Shown here piece by piece: positions 8,904 to 17,262 of a DNA stretch of 64,000 nucleotides (positions within the stretch are counted from its first letter, which is position 1; the number at the start of each line of letters is the position of its first letter). This DNA is from Hyalangium gracile (GTDB lineage Bacteria > Myxococcota > Myxococcia > Myxococcales > Myxococcaceae): assembly GCF_020103725.1 (NCBI RefSeq), contig NZ_JAHXBG010000013.1, positions 1-64,000 of the forward strand, in the 5' to 3' direction. The position numbers and the translations under genes were made by a program. The notes below the pieces were generated by a model. The model saw only the letters and a list, made by a program, of their open reading frames with translations, had not been told where the DNA came from and ran no database searches.

Positions 8904-10496
8904 TCAGGGCCGTTGGAGTCCCAACTCCCGGAGTCGGCGGACGATGGCCCAGCGAGACATCCGGAGGCGCTGGACCATGCTGTCCATGTCGCCCTGGCAC
9001 TCCTCGTAGGTGCGGCTGAACTCTTCAGCGCTCAGGGTGGGGTTGACGTGCCGCTGGTACCACTCCTGCAACGAGGAGCGGGCCACGCCGAGCCGTGTCG
9101 CGGCTGATTTGATCTCCCAGCCGCAAGCCTCCAAGGCGGCGCTCAGCTCCTGCTCGGAGAAGTCCGAGACCTTGTGCTGGAGCGTGCTCTTCGGCTCGGG
9201 CGCGGGGGGCTCCACCGGGGGGGACACCCGGGGCGGCGCCGGAGGAGGAGCCAGCTCCTGCTCCAGCCGTGGGTCGAGCCGCAGTCCGCCGGGCTGCCCG
9301 CGGTTGCTGATGATGATCTGCCGCGTCAGGTTGCGCAGCTGACGGATGTTGCCAGGCCACGGGTAACGCACCAGCCACGAGGCCAGCGACGCCGGCAGCC
9401 ACGGCTCGCTCCAGCCTTCCGGGTTGCTCAGGCGGTGCGTCTCTCCAATGGCTTCCAGCTCCTCGCGCGCGAAGTGAAGGAAGAGCGGGCCGATGTCCTC
9501 GCGCCGCTCCCGGAGGGGCGGCACCCGGATCTCATACCCGGCCAGCCGGTGCAGCAGGGGGCCCTTGAAGCGGCCTTCCTGGATGAGCTTCTCCAGGTGT
9601 GCATCCGTGGCGGTCACCAGCCGCACGTCCGTGGGAACCGCGGTGGAGGAGCCCACCGGGAACATCTCCCGCTCCTCCAGCACCCGCAGCAGCATCACCT
9701 GCACCTCGGGAGAGGCCTCGCCCACCTCGTCCAGGAACAGCGTGCCGCCGTGGGCCGCGCGGAAGAGGCCCTCCCGGTCTCTCACCGCGCCGGAGTAGGC
9801 GCCCTTGACGGCTCCGAAGAGCTCCGCCGCCGCGAGCTCCTTCGGGAGCGCGCCCAGGTTGACGCTGATGAAGGGCCGGTCACGCCTCGGGCTGCGCCGG
9901 TAGAGCGCCTTGGCGATCAGCTCCTTGCCTGAGCCCGTCTCCCCTCGGATGAGCACGGGCACGTCCAGATCCGCGACGTGCTCGATGTCATTGCGCACGC
10001 GCTGCAGGCCCAGGCTGTTGCCCACCATGTCCAGCGCCTCCGCGCTGGCACGCGCCTGGGGGGCGGCCAGGTGCAGGAGCACCACCACCCGCTCGGCCAG
10101 CTCCAGCGGTACGCCCGTCGCCACCTCGACGGCGCTCAGCACCCGCGAGCCCCGCAGCGGCTCTCCCGCGATGGAGATCTTGCTCCCCTCGGGCGCCTCC
10201 AGGCAGAGGCTGCCCGCGGGCCCGGCGGAGAGCACCACGGGGTTGCGGCTCAGGAAGGGATCCGCCAGCGGCTCGGCCAGGCCCCCGTGGGGGTGCATGA
10301 AGTCCGGCTCGTTGCGGGAGAGCGCCACGGAGCGGCCCTCGGTCAGCTCATGCAACACCAGCCGCTGTCCCACGCGCCGGGGCACTGGATGCGAGACGAT
10401 GCTCAGCGCAGCCATGAGACGGGGTGGCTGCTTTTCACCAGGGGCCTGGTGCCAGTCGACCGTCGAAGCGTCCTCAGGACCCTTCTTCGTCATCAC
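8904..10496 (-). CDS. Sigma54-dependent transcriptional activator (FHA-like sensor, AAA+, two HTH)
   Basis: 530 aa. The N-terminal 140 residues resemble a divergent FHA domain, as in myxobacterial activators controlled by Ser/Thr kinases. The AAA+ domain has Walker A GETGSGKE (185-192), Walker B TLFLDE (about 252-257), and GAYSGA (232-237) where most family members have GAFTGA; this loop contacts sigma54. A Pro-rich linker leads to a Fis-type helix-turn-helix (about 448-482) and a second HTH-like segment (488-528). The start is GTG 10496 or ATG 10493, behind GGGAGAGGG. It should bind enhancers and open sigma54 promoters, and the two adjacent sigma54 promoters with a shared 13-bp site are the obvious targets. 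The neighbouring kinase may modulate it through the FHA-like domain (inference). Confidence 0.9.
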   Translation of the reverse strand: MMTKKGPEDASTVDWHQAPGEKQPPRLMAALSIVSHPVPRRVGQRLVLHELTEGRSVALSRNEPDFMHPHGGLAEPLADPFLSRNPVVLSAGPAGSLCLEAPEGSKISIAGEPLRGSRVLSAVEVATGVPLELAERVVVLLHLAAPQARASAEALDMVGNSLGLQRVRNDIEHVADLDVPVLIRGETGSGKELIAKALYRRSPRRDRPFISVNLGALPKELAAAELFGAVKGAYSGAVRDREGLFRAAHGGTLFLDEVGEASPEVQVMLLRVLEEREMFPVGSSTAVPTDVRLVTATDAHLEKLIQEGRFKGPLLHRLAGYEIRVPPLRERREDIGPLFLHFAREELEAIGETHRLSNPEGWSEPWLPASLASWLVRYPWPGNIRQLRNLTRQIIISNRGQPGGLRLDPRLEQELAPPPAPPRVSPPVEPPAPEPKSTLQHKVSDFSEQELSAALEACGWEIKSAATRLGVARSSLQEWYQRHVNPTLSAEEFSRTYEECQGDMDSMVQRLRMSRWAIVRRLRELGLQRP

Positions 10497-11308
10497 GTGC
10501 CCTCTCCCACAGGATGAGGCGCACCGTAGCGTACATCGGAGCGGACCGCATAGGAGCCGCGCTCCCGAAAGCGCATGGCCTCGAGGACAGGTCCGTCCTG
10601 CCCTGGGAGCTCAGGGGAAACCCTCTCCGTCTCGTGGATCCGCTGCAGGAGAAGAGCCGCCTTCGCACACCATGGGAGCACAGCATTGGGCCTGGACGCC
10701 GCGGGCCACCCCATCCTGCGGCTGGCGAACAGGGGAGGGGAGGAGTCCTGGCTCAAGGTGGAACTGCTGGCCAGGCACCCCCGGATGCCCCTCTACGTCC
10801 TGCAGGCGTGAGAGCGTCGTGGTGCGCTTCTATGGAGGTTATCTCCCCAACCGCGTGTTCGACGCGCCGCTGCTTACGGAGGACGACCGCCATCGAAGCG
10901 CAACCGCCGCTCCCAGTGGAGGCCGTGGCACGGCCCTGAGCTTCCGGGTCCGGGCTTGAGCCAGCAACTCGCGGACGCGAGTGGCCAGTCCTGCGGCGTG
11001 TCAGTGATGGACAACCAGAGGAAATCGTCGCGCTCGAGCTGGCGGACGCGGGTCACCAGAAGACGCGAGCCGAGCCAGGGGTTCCTCCTGCGTTGGATGG
11101 CATCTGGAATGATCCGTCTCGTCCCTGGCCGCCAGGGTTTCAAGATGGAGGTTCCTCTCCTTCACCCGGCGTATCGTCCCCTTCTCCGTCTCCAGGTTCG
11201 GACGGCGGGAGCGCGACGCCGGAGGGTCTGGATGGCGGTTCCACTCAATGAGGCGCAGGCGCTCTCCCGGTGTTCGCCGGGGGGCGGCGGCGTGGTGAGC
11301 AGCGTGCC
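10497..11308. other. Gene-poor stretch with degraded coding relics
   Basis: No frame here is convincing over its length. Short protein-like pieces occur in different frames on both strands, for example plus strand about 10670-10811 (ending LARHPRMPLYVLQA) and minus strand about 10930-11140. This looks like decayed accessory genes rather than a functional intergenic region. Confidence 0.5.
10900..11110 (-). pseudogene. Relic resembling the 3-prime end of an Imm52-type immunity gene
   Basis: One frame gives VRQLERDDFLWLSITDTPQ and then breaks. A single-base shift continues as GLATRVRELLAQAR. The order and spacing match the C-terminus of the intact Imm52-like gene at 18118-18837 (VRIEPVEDQG, then ALAARVHELLARAG). 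I read this as a frameshifted remnant; the match is short. Confidence 0.35.
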
Positions 11309-11453
11309 GAGTCCCACCGGCGACCGTGTCCGGTCCGTCCGCGTGCCTGGCGCACTTTCTGCGAACTGGTCTGCTTGTCATACCAGTTGGGAACCGGTCC
11401 GCTCACAGGGGACCTCCGTGGCCAGGCAGTGGCCTTGCCACGGGAGCCTCCCT
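11309..11453 (+). repeat. Dispersed intergenic repeat, copy 2 (long form)
   Basis: The 107-nt core (11346-11453) carries both stem-loops described for copy 1. It is preceded by a further 37 nt (GTCCCACCGGCGACCGTGTC and onward) that is shared with copy 3 but absent from copy 1. Confidence 0.85.
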
Positions 11454-11847
11454 CCAGTTCCAACCGGCGGGCCGCGTCTTCGGCAAGGAGCCCCGTCCGT
11501 CCGAGGCATCAGCAGGCCGTTGGAACACACACTCCATCGCAGTTGTAGGTGCATTGGATGACCGACCGGCAGTTCACCCACCACACGGCATCGGGGTCCT
11601 CGATTCTTGCTCATTGCGTCTCACGCAATCCTCGCGCGAACGTCGACAATCGCGGCATTGATATCTGCAACAGGCTGCGACACGCCTCTGTGGCTGTTCG
11701 CCACGCGAGATGTTTCAACCCAGCGTATTCATGAGTTCACCGCGGGCTTTCCGCCCGGGTGAGCCTTGGCATGAAACTGGAAAATACCTGAGAACAGCCG
11801 GTCGCTGAGTCCTTGAGAGCATGCGCCTGGCGTCTTGGGGGGCCATC

Positions 11848-14421
11848 ATGCGCCGCTTCGCCAGTCGGAATGCCTGTTCGTCCAGAACTTCCCCGTTGCT
11901 GCGTGAGCTCGTGCTGGTGCTCTCGACTGCGCTGGCCTGCTCGGAGCAGGTGTCGCAGAGCCCCCCTGAACTCTCACGGGGTGAGTTTCTCTCGACATCC
12001 GGGTTCACGTTCAGGACGACGAGTGTCTGGGACAGCGGGTACTGCGCGGAGATGCGCGTACCCAACCTCACGGGGGCGCCGATCAACGGGTGGACGGTGG
12101 TGTTCGAGCTGCCGTCCGGGATGACGATCAGCTCGCTGTGGATGGGGCGGTGGTCAGCGCAGGGCGCGATCCAGACGGTGCGGGACGACACGTGGAATGC
12201 CGGGTTGGCGCCGGGAGCGGTGGCGACCTTCGGCTTCTGCGGCGGCCACGGCGGCGCCCCGGGTGAGCCGCTGAGCTGCACTCTCAATGGTCGGACCTGC
12301 GGCGGCAGCACGCCGCCCGAGGACACACAGCCGCCTTCGGCTGTCTCTGGGCTGAGCCTCGCGGGCAGCACTCCGCAGAGCATCGAGCTGCAGTGGACGG
12401 CCTCCACCGATGACACTGGCGTCACGGGGTACGAGGTCTTCCAAGACGGCGCGAACACGCCCGTGGCCACGCCCGCGGCGAGCCGCGCGCGCGTGACGGG
12501 GTTGCAGCCGAGCACTTCGTATCGCTTCACGGTGAAGGCGCGGGACGCCGCGGGCAACCGCTCGGCCGCCAGCGCTCCCTTCACGGCGACCACGGCGGCC
12601 CCCTTCAACCCCTTCCGGCTGACCTCGAGCTGGGGCGACGGCTACTGCGCGGAGATGGGCGTGCCGAACTTCACCGGAGCGCCCATCCATGGGTGGACGG
12701 TGGTGTTCGAGCTGCCGCCTGGGATGACCATCAGCTCGCTGTGGATGGGACGGTGGTCAGCGCAGGGCGCGATCCAGACGGTGCGGGATGACACGTGGAA
12801 TGCGGGGCTGGCGCCAGGGGCGGTGGCGACCTTTGGCTTCTGCGGGAGCCATGCCGGCACCCCGGGTGAGCCGCTGAGCTGCACCTTCAATGGTCTGCCC
12901 TGTAGCGGAACCGCTCCAGACACACAGCCTCCCTCCACCGTCACGGGCATACGCCTGGTGGGCAGCACGCCGAGCGGGCTCGATCTGGAGTGGTCCGCCG
13001 CCGACGATAACGTAAGGGTCATTGGCTACGAGGTGTTCCTCAATGGGGCGCGCACGCCGGTCGCCGCCCCGCTGGCGAACCGGGTGAGCGTGGCGGGGCT
13101 GCAGCCAGAAACCTCGTACACCTTCACGGTGAAGGCGCGGGATGCCGCGGGTAACCGCTCCGCCCCCAGTGCTCCCTTCACCGCGAAGACCGCCAGCATG
13201 GGCACCCTGAAGGTGGTGGGCTACTTCGTCCGCTGGGGTGTCTATGGCCGCGGCTTCTACCCGAAGACGCTCGACACCAACGGGATGGCCGCGAAGCTGA
13301 CCCACCTCAACTACGCCTTCGGTAACGTGGTGGACGGCCGGTGCGTCATCCTCCCGTCGCCTGACGGGGACCCCTGGGCGGATTATCAGATGGGGTTCAC
13401 CGCCGCCGACAGTGTGGATGGCGTGGCGGACGCGTGGAACCAGCCGCTGAAGGGCAACTTCAACCAGCTGCGCAAGCTCAAGGCGAGACACCCACACCTC
13501 AAGGTGCTCATCTCCCTCGGGGGGTGGGACTGGTCTGGGGGCTTCTCGGCGGCCGTGAGCACTCCGCAGAAGCGGCAGGCGTTCGTCCAGTCGTGCATCG
13601 ACCTCTACATCCGCGGCAACGTGCCCGGCCTGCCCTCGGGGGCCGCGGCGGGGGTGTTCGACGGCATCGATGTGGACTGGGAGTTCCCCGTCCTCGGCGG
13701 GTTGTTCCCCGGCCGCCCCGAGGACCGCGAGAACTTCACGGCGATGCTGGCCGAGTTCCGGCGTCAGTTGGACGCGGTTCGCCCGGGCTTGCAGTTGAGC
13801 ATCGCCACGGGCTCGGCGGCTCGGGCGTACCTGCAGATCCGACTGGATCTCATCCATCCCTACCTGGACCACGTGAACCTCATGACCTACGACATGCATG
13901 GGGGCTGGGAGACGACGGCCAACTTCCACGCGGCGCTGTACAACCAGGTCGCCAACCCATCTCGGGGGCAGCGCGACAGCACGCACGAGGCGGTGCAGGG
14001 GCACCTGGCCGCGGGGCTGCCGGCGAGCAGGCTGGTGGTGGGGGTGCCCTTCTATGGGCGGGGCTGGCAGGGGACGCGCCCTGGGCCCAGGGGGGACGGG
14101 CTCTACCAGGCCACGGCCGGGGCGGCGCGCGGGAACTGGGATGACTGGAGCACCGGCAACACCGGCATGTTCGACTATCACTACATCCGGAGCACGCTGG
14201 AACCCACGGCCGTGAAGTACCGCCACCCGGAGGCGCAGGTACCCTATCTGTTCAACGCCTCCACGGGGCTGTGGGTGAGCTACGACGACCCTGTCTCCCT
14301 GGGCGTCAAGGGTGACTACATCCGGTCTCAGGGGTTGGCAGGGGCGATGATCTGGGAACTGAGCGGAGATGATGCTCAAGGCTCTCTGGTTACCGCACTC
14401 AAGAACAAGCTCAACCCCTAG
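11848..14421 (+). CDS. Secreted GH18 chitinase with duplicated CBM2-FN3 modules
   Basis: 857 aa from ATG 11848, which has GGGGGG five bases upstream; an ATG nine codons earlier has no ribosome-binding site. The N-terminus is a signal sequence, possibly lipoprotein-type (ALAC, Cys31). Next come CBM2-like domain 1 (about 53-153), FN3-like 1 (160-252), CBM2-like 2 (255-353) and FN3-like 2 (359-450), then a GH18 catalytic barrel (about 453-855). The catalytic motif DGIDVDWE (605-612) provides Glu612 as acid; SLGGW is the usual second GH18 motif. It should hydrolyse chitin outside the cell, with the CBM2 modules anchoring to chitin or cellulose. The two CBM2-FN3 units are nearly identical in DNA at a 603-bp offset. 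No operon partner is apparent. Confidence 0.93.
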   Translation: MRRFASRNACSSRTSPLLRELVLVLSTALACSEQVSQSPPELSRGEFLSTSGFTFRTTSVWDSGYCAEMRVPNLTGAPINGWTVVFELPSGMTISSLWMGRWSAQGAIQTVRDDTWNAGLAPGAVATFGFCGGHGGAPGEPLSCTLNGRTCGGSTPPEDTQPPSAVSGLSLAGSTPQSIELQWTASTDDTGVTGYEVFQDGANTPVATPAASRARVTGLQPSTSYRFTVKARDAAGNRSAASAPFTATTAAPFNPFRLTSSWGDGYCAEMGVPNFTGAPIHGWTVVFELPPGMTISSLWMGRWSAQGAIQTVRDDTWNAGLAPGAVATFGFCGSHAGTPGEPLSCTFNGLPCSGTAPDTQPPSTVTGIRLVGSTPSGLDLEWSAADDNVRVIGYEVFLNGARTPVAAPLANRVSVAGLQPETSYTFTVKARDAAGNRSAPSAPFTAKTASMGTLKVVGYFVRWGVYGRGFYPKTLDTNGMAAKLTHLNYAFGNVVDGRCVILPSPDGDPWADYQMGFTAADSVDGVADAWNQPLKGNFNQLRKLKARHPHLKVLISLGGWDWSGGFSAAVSTPQKRQAFVQSCIDLYIRGNVPGLPSGAAAGVFDGIDVDWEFPVLGGLFPGRPEDRENFTAMLAEFRRQLDAVRPGLQLSIATGSAARAYLQIRLDLIHPYLDHVNLMTYDMHGGWETTANFHAALYNQVANPSRGQRDSTHEAVQGHLAAGLPASRLVVGVPFYGRGWQGTRPGPRGDGLYQATAGAARGNWDDWSTGNTGMFDYHYIRSTLEPTAVKYRHPEAQVPYLFNASTGLWVSYDDPVSLGVKGDYIRSQGLAGAMIWELSGDDAQGSLVTALKNKLNP
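11995..13200 (+). repeat. In-frame tandem duplication (2 x 603 bp) inside the chitinase gene
   Basis: The stretch from about 11995 to 12597 is repeated at about 12598-13200, coding a CBM2-like plus an FN3-like domain each time. The CBM2 part is almost unchanged in DNA (compare 12120-12200 with 12723-12803), while the FN3 parts have diverged more. Confidence 0.8.
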
Positions 14422-14576
14422 ACAACACGAGAGGCCTCCTGCGTGTTGATGTGCTTGACCATCTGCCTGTTCCCCCGTCAGCGCCTCCCTTCACTGCAGC
14501 ATGCTACGACAGCCCTTCATCGCGGCTCGAACACAGGGCGGACCGGAGGTGTGCGCCACCTGAAACGGGAGGTCTT

Positions 14577-14721
14577 GAGTCCCACCGGCGACCGTGTCCG
14601 GTCCGCCCGCGTGCCGGGCGCACTTTCTGCGAACTGGTCTGCTTGTCATACCAGTTGGGGACCGGTCCGCTCACAGGGGACCTCCGTGGCCAGGCAGGGG
14701 CCTTGTCACGGGAGCCTCCCT
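14577..14721 (+). repeat. Dispersed intergenic repeat, copy 3 (long form)
   Basis: Same 5-prime extension and core as copy 2. A change in the second stem (GCCAC to GTCAC) keeps base pairing through a G-U wobble, which is mild support for selection on RNA structure. The rest of the gap 14422-14777 shows no coding frame I can support. Confidence 0.85.
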
Positions 14722-14777
14722 CACAAGCCAACCGCGTCGCCCGCCAGGGCTCTGCGTTCCGTGAAGGGGTCCTCCTG

Positions 14778-16355
14778 CTACGGCCATCGCTCGACAGGGA
14801 TGACAAGGCTGTCTCTCTCCAAGACAGGCTCGCCGGGCTTCGAGCCCGGGCGCTTCACCTTGTAGCCAGTACTCCCGAGGGTGTAGCACACCGGGAAGCG
14901 ACGCCCGTCCGGCAGGAGCATCTCCGTGTAGCGGCCGTAGACGGCCTCTCTTCCCTCGATAGAGAGGCCTTCCGTCCAGAGCTGCCCGTACAGCAGGGTC
15001 CCGTCGGGCACGGGATAGTCGTGCTTCCATCCTTCGGGGAGCTCGACCCGGCTGACGATCCTTCCCGCGTGGTAGACGCCCAGCTGCCCATCCATGCCGG
15101 GCTGGTGGATATCGATGACGACAGGGAGGGCATTGCTGCCGATCATGTCCCTCTTGAACAGGTTCAGCTCCTTCATGCGCTGGACTGTGTCCGGGGGACA
15201 GTCCTCGGGAATGGGCCGCAGCTGGGGCGCGGCGCAGCCGACGCTGAAGGTGGTGCACAGCCAGGCGGCCACGGTCCTGACGGGCCACGAGTTGCGGAGG
15301 GTGGACACGAGCGAACTTCCTTTCTCGGATGAGGCGGGAGCCAACCACTCCCAGCCGGCGGTGAGGAGGCCGAGGCTCAGCAGAACCAGCCCCACCCCCA
15401 GGCCGATTCTCCTCCATCGCTTCCTGCGGAGAGCGGCTTTCTCCTCCAGGGTGCGAACCTCCGCCTCCATCTGCTGGATGGCGGCGGAGAACTGCTCCAG
15501 CGTCTGCACGGCGGAGCGCTCCTGCTGCTGCTGGCGCGCCTCCTGGCCCCGGCGCTCGGCCTGCTGCTGGTGAAAGCGGCGCTCCTCCTCCTCGTCCTGG
15601 GTCCTGGGAGTGGGGCCTCCAGGGGGCAGGGCCAGCGACACCTTCCACTCCTTCGTGGAGCGCTCCTTGTTGGCCTCCCACAGCGCCTGCAGCAGCGCCT
15701 CGGCGCTCGCGAAGCGGTCCTCCGGGCGCTTCTCGAGTAGCCGCATGGCGATGCGGCTGAGCGACTCGGGCACGGCTGGGTTGAGGCGGTGAGGCGCGCG
15801 GGGGACGACGGTCTGAATGGCTGTGAGCAGCTCGTCCGCAGGCATCCGTGCGTCGAAGGGCCAGCAGTCGGTGAGCGCCTCGAACATGAAGACGCCCACC
15901 TGGTAGAGGTCGCCGGCCGGCGTGGCGGTGAAGCGCGCGCCCTTCTTCCATGAGCCCTCACGCAGGAAGGCAATGGACTCGGGCGGAAAGGTGTGAGGCG
16001 TGCCGGGAGCCAGCCCCACGGTGAGGGTGGAGCCGCCTGGCAGCCGCGCGCTGCCCATGTCCACCAGCCCCGGTTTCTGGTCCTCCGGGACGAGCCCGTG
16101 CGCGCTCTTGAAGTCGCGGATGAGGATGCCGCGGCGGTGCAGCCCCGCCACCACGCGCACCACGGCGATGAAGAGGTCCACCAGCTGGGCGGCGGTGGGG
16201 CGGGTTCGCTCGCGCCAGTCATCATGAGGGAATGACCGGACGTTCGGGCATGAGGGGATGACCGGACGTTCGGGCATGAGGGGATGACCGGACGTTCGGG
16301 CATGAGGAGATGACCGGACGTTCGGGCATGAGGAGATGACCGGACGTTCGGGCAT
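14778..16355 (-). CDS. N-terminally truncated Ser/Thr kinase-like membrane protein
   Basis: The open frame is 525 codons. The first 45 or so are translated from a 26-bp tandem array (MPERPVI-type peptides) and are probably not ancestral. Kinase homology begins abruptly at about 16222 with the helix before the catalytic loop, then IRDFK (in place of HRDxK), VDMG (in place of DFG) and FPPE (APE). The glycine loop and ATP-anchoring Lys are absent. A Gln/Glu-rich coiled coil, one transmembrane helix (RIGLGVGLVLLSLGLLTAGW) and an exported domain of about 170 residues follow. Without an N-lobe it cannot be a normal kinase; it may be a pseudokinase sensor or a decaying gene. The true start is uncertain. 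Confidence 0.6.
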   Translation of the reverse strand: MPERPVISSCPNVRSSPHARTSGHPLMPERPVIPSCPNVRSFPHDDWRERTRPTAAQLVDLFIAVVRVVAGLHRRGILIRDFKSAHGLVPEDQKPGLVDMGSARLPGGSTLTVGLAPGTPHTFPPESIAFLREGSWKKGARFTATPAGDLYQVGVFMFEALTDCWPFDARMPADELLTAIQTVVPRAPHRLNPAVPESLSRIAMRLLEKRPEDRFASAEALLQALWEANKERSTKEWKVSLALPPGGPTPRTQDEEEERRFHQQQAERRGQEARQQQQERSAVQTLEQFSAAIQQMEAEVRTLEEKAALRRKRWRRIGLGVGLVLLSLGLLTAGWEWLAPASSEKGSSLVSTLRNSWPVRTVAAWLCTTFSVGCAAPQLRPIPEDCPPDTVQRMKELNLFKRDMIGSNALPVVIDIHQPGMDGQLGVYHAGRIVSRVELPEGWKHDYPVPDGTLLYGQLWTEGLSIEGREAVYGRYTEMLLPDGRRFPVCYTLGSTGYKVKRPGSKPGEPVLERDSLVIPVERWP

Positions 16356-16359
16356 GAGG
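16224..16359. repeat. Tandem array of a 26-bp unit, 5 copies
   Basis: Units begin at 16232, 16258, 16284, 16310 and 16336 with ATGACCGGACGTTCGGGCAT followed by GAGGGG or GAGGAG. There are no spacers. It marks the exact point where the kinase reading frame at 14778-16223 loses homology. Confidence 0.9.
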
Positions 16360-16368
16360 CTGTACTTC

Positions 16369-16420
16369 CGACGTGTCGAAGTTTTGTCGACGTGTCGAAC
16401 GCTGCCGTCGACATGTCGAA
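16369..16420. promoter_or_regulatory. Three spaced palindromic sites upstream of the 16562 gene
   Basis: CGACGTGTCGAA occurs at 16369-16380 and 16388-16399, and CGACATGTCGAA at 16409-16420. The last sits in the perfect palindrome TCGACATGTCGA. Repeat distances are 19 and 21 bp, about two helical turns, so bound dimers would share one face of the DNA. The sites lie 140-195 bp before the 16562 start and are probable operators, perhaps autoregulatory. Confidence 0.55.
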
Positions 16421-16561
16421 CGGCGCCAACAAACGTGCGTGATTGTTCGTCATTTCAGCGCGTTCATGCGCGTCAACGCGTGGGCCGGGACGTTGGGCAG
16501 CGCACCGCTCCACGTCTCGTGCTGTAACGCAGTTGCAACATCCCACAGGGGGGAAACAACC

Positions 16562-17233
16562 ATGACAACGACCAACGACACCCGGGGGGTGGCGTCTCAG
16601 GAGCTGTTCGAGCGCTGCACCCAGATCCGCCAGCTGCTGGCAGCCGGCAACGCCAACTTCCACGCCATCGGCGTCCAGTACAACTTGATCGTGGACACCA
16701 GGCTGGCCGAGAAGGCGGGGTTCAAGAACGCGCCGGAGTTCCTCACCCAGCAGATCAAGGAGCTGTCGCGTTCGACGCTCGTCACCTACGGCGCGGTGGC
16801 CCGCGCCTTCTCCGCGGAGGTGTGCAGCCAGTACGGGGTGAGCCTGCTGAACCAGCTCATCGTGTACGTGGAGGCAGCGGGCGTGGAGCTGGACGCGAAT
16901 GATCCGAGCACCATGCTCATCTCGGTGCCGGGAGCCGACGGCGAGCTGGAGGAGAAGTTCTTCGGCGAGTGCACGGTGGTGGATCTGCGCAAGGCGATCC
17001 AGCGGCTGCGGCGGCCGACCTCGAGCGCGCCGCTGCCGGCGGAGGTGGATGCGCGGGCCCAGCAGTGCAGCGCGGCCTTGACGGGCTACTTCCCGCAGCA
17101 GACGGGGGTGCGCGTGGAGGTGCGTAACCGCAAGGGCAAGGCCGTGATGAGCCTGAAGGACGTGCCGCTCGAGCAGATGGAGCAGATCGCCGCGCTGCTG
17201 AGCACGGCCCTGCGTTCCTCGCGCGCGGCCTGA
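16562..17233 (+). CDS. Probable DNA-binding protein (SRS-type HTH region, ParB-like tail)
   Basis: 223 aa. ATG 16562 follows GGGGGGAAA. Residues about 20-85 follow the pattern seen in phage and plasmid DNA-binding proteins: GNANFHAIG, then GFKNAPEF, then LSRSTLVTYGAVARAF. The C-terminus (GVRVEVRNRKGKAV and so on, ending in an amphipathic helix) recalls ParB C-terminal dimerisation segments. Both resemblances are by eye. Three spaced palindromes upstream and a strong hairpin downstream (17263) make it a self-contained transcription unit. It could instead be an uncharacterised myxobacterial protein with no DNA role. Confidence 0.65.
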   Translation: MTTTNDTRGVASQELFERCTQIRQLLAAGNANFHAIGVQYNLIVDTRLAEKAGFKNAPEFLTQQIKELSRSTLVTYGAVARAFSAEVCSQYGVSLLNQLIVYVEAAGVELDANDPSTMLISVPGADGELEEKFFGECTVVDLRKAIQRLRRPTSSAPLPAEVDARAQQCSAALTGYFPQQTGVRVEVRNRKGKAVMSLKDVPLEQMEQIAALLSTALRSSRAA

Positions 17234-17262
17234 GCGCGGTCAGAACGCAGCACTGAGCACCC

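Noticed and set aside
10493-10756. 87-aa minus-strand ORF overlapping the activator start
   Set aside because: Ends with a tempting TGA overlap, but has no recognisable motif, no RBS and sits in decayed sequence; kept only as a possibility.
11765-11782. Sigma54-like promoter before the chitinase (TGGCATGAAACTGG)
   Set aside because: The -12 element lacks TTGC and there is no paired enhancer; too weak to call.
16224-16359. CRISPR array
   Set aside because: The 26-bp units are contiguous with no spacers and no cas genes; it is a plain tandem repeat.
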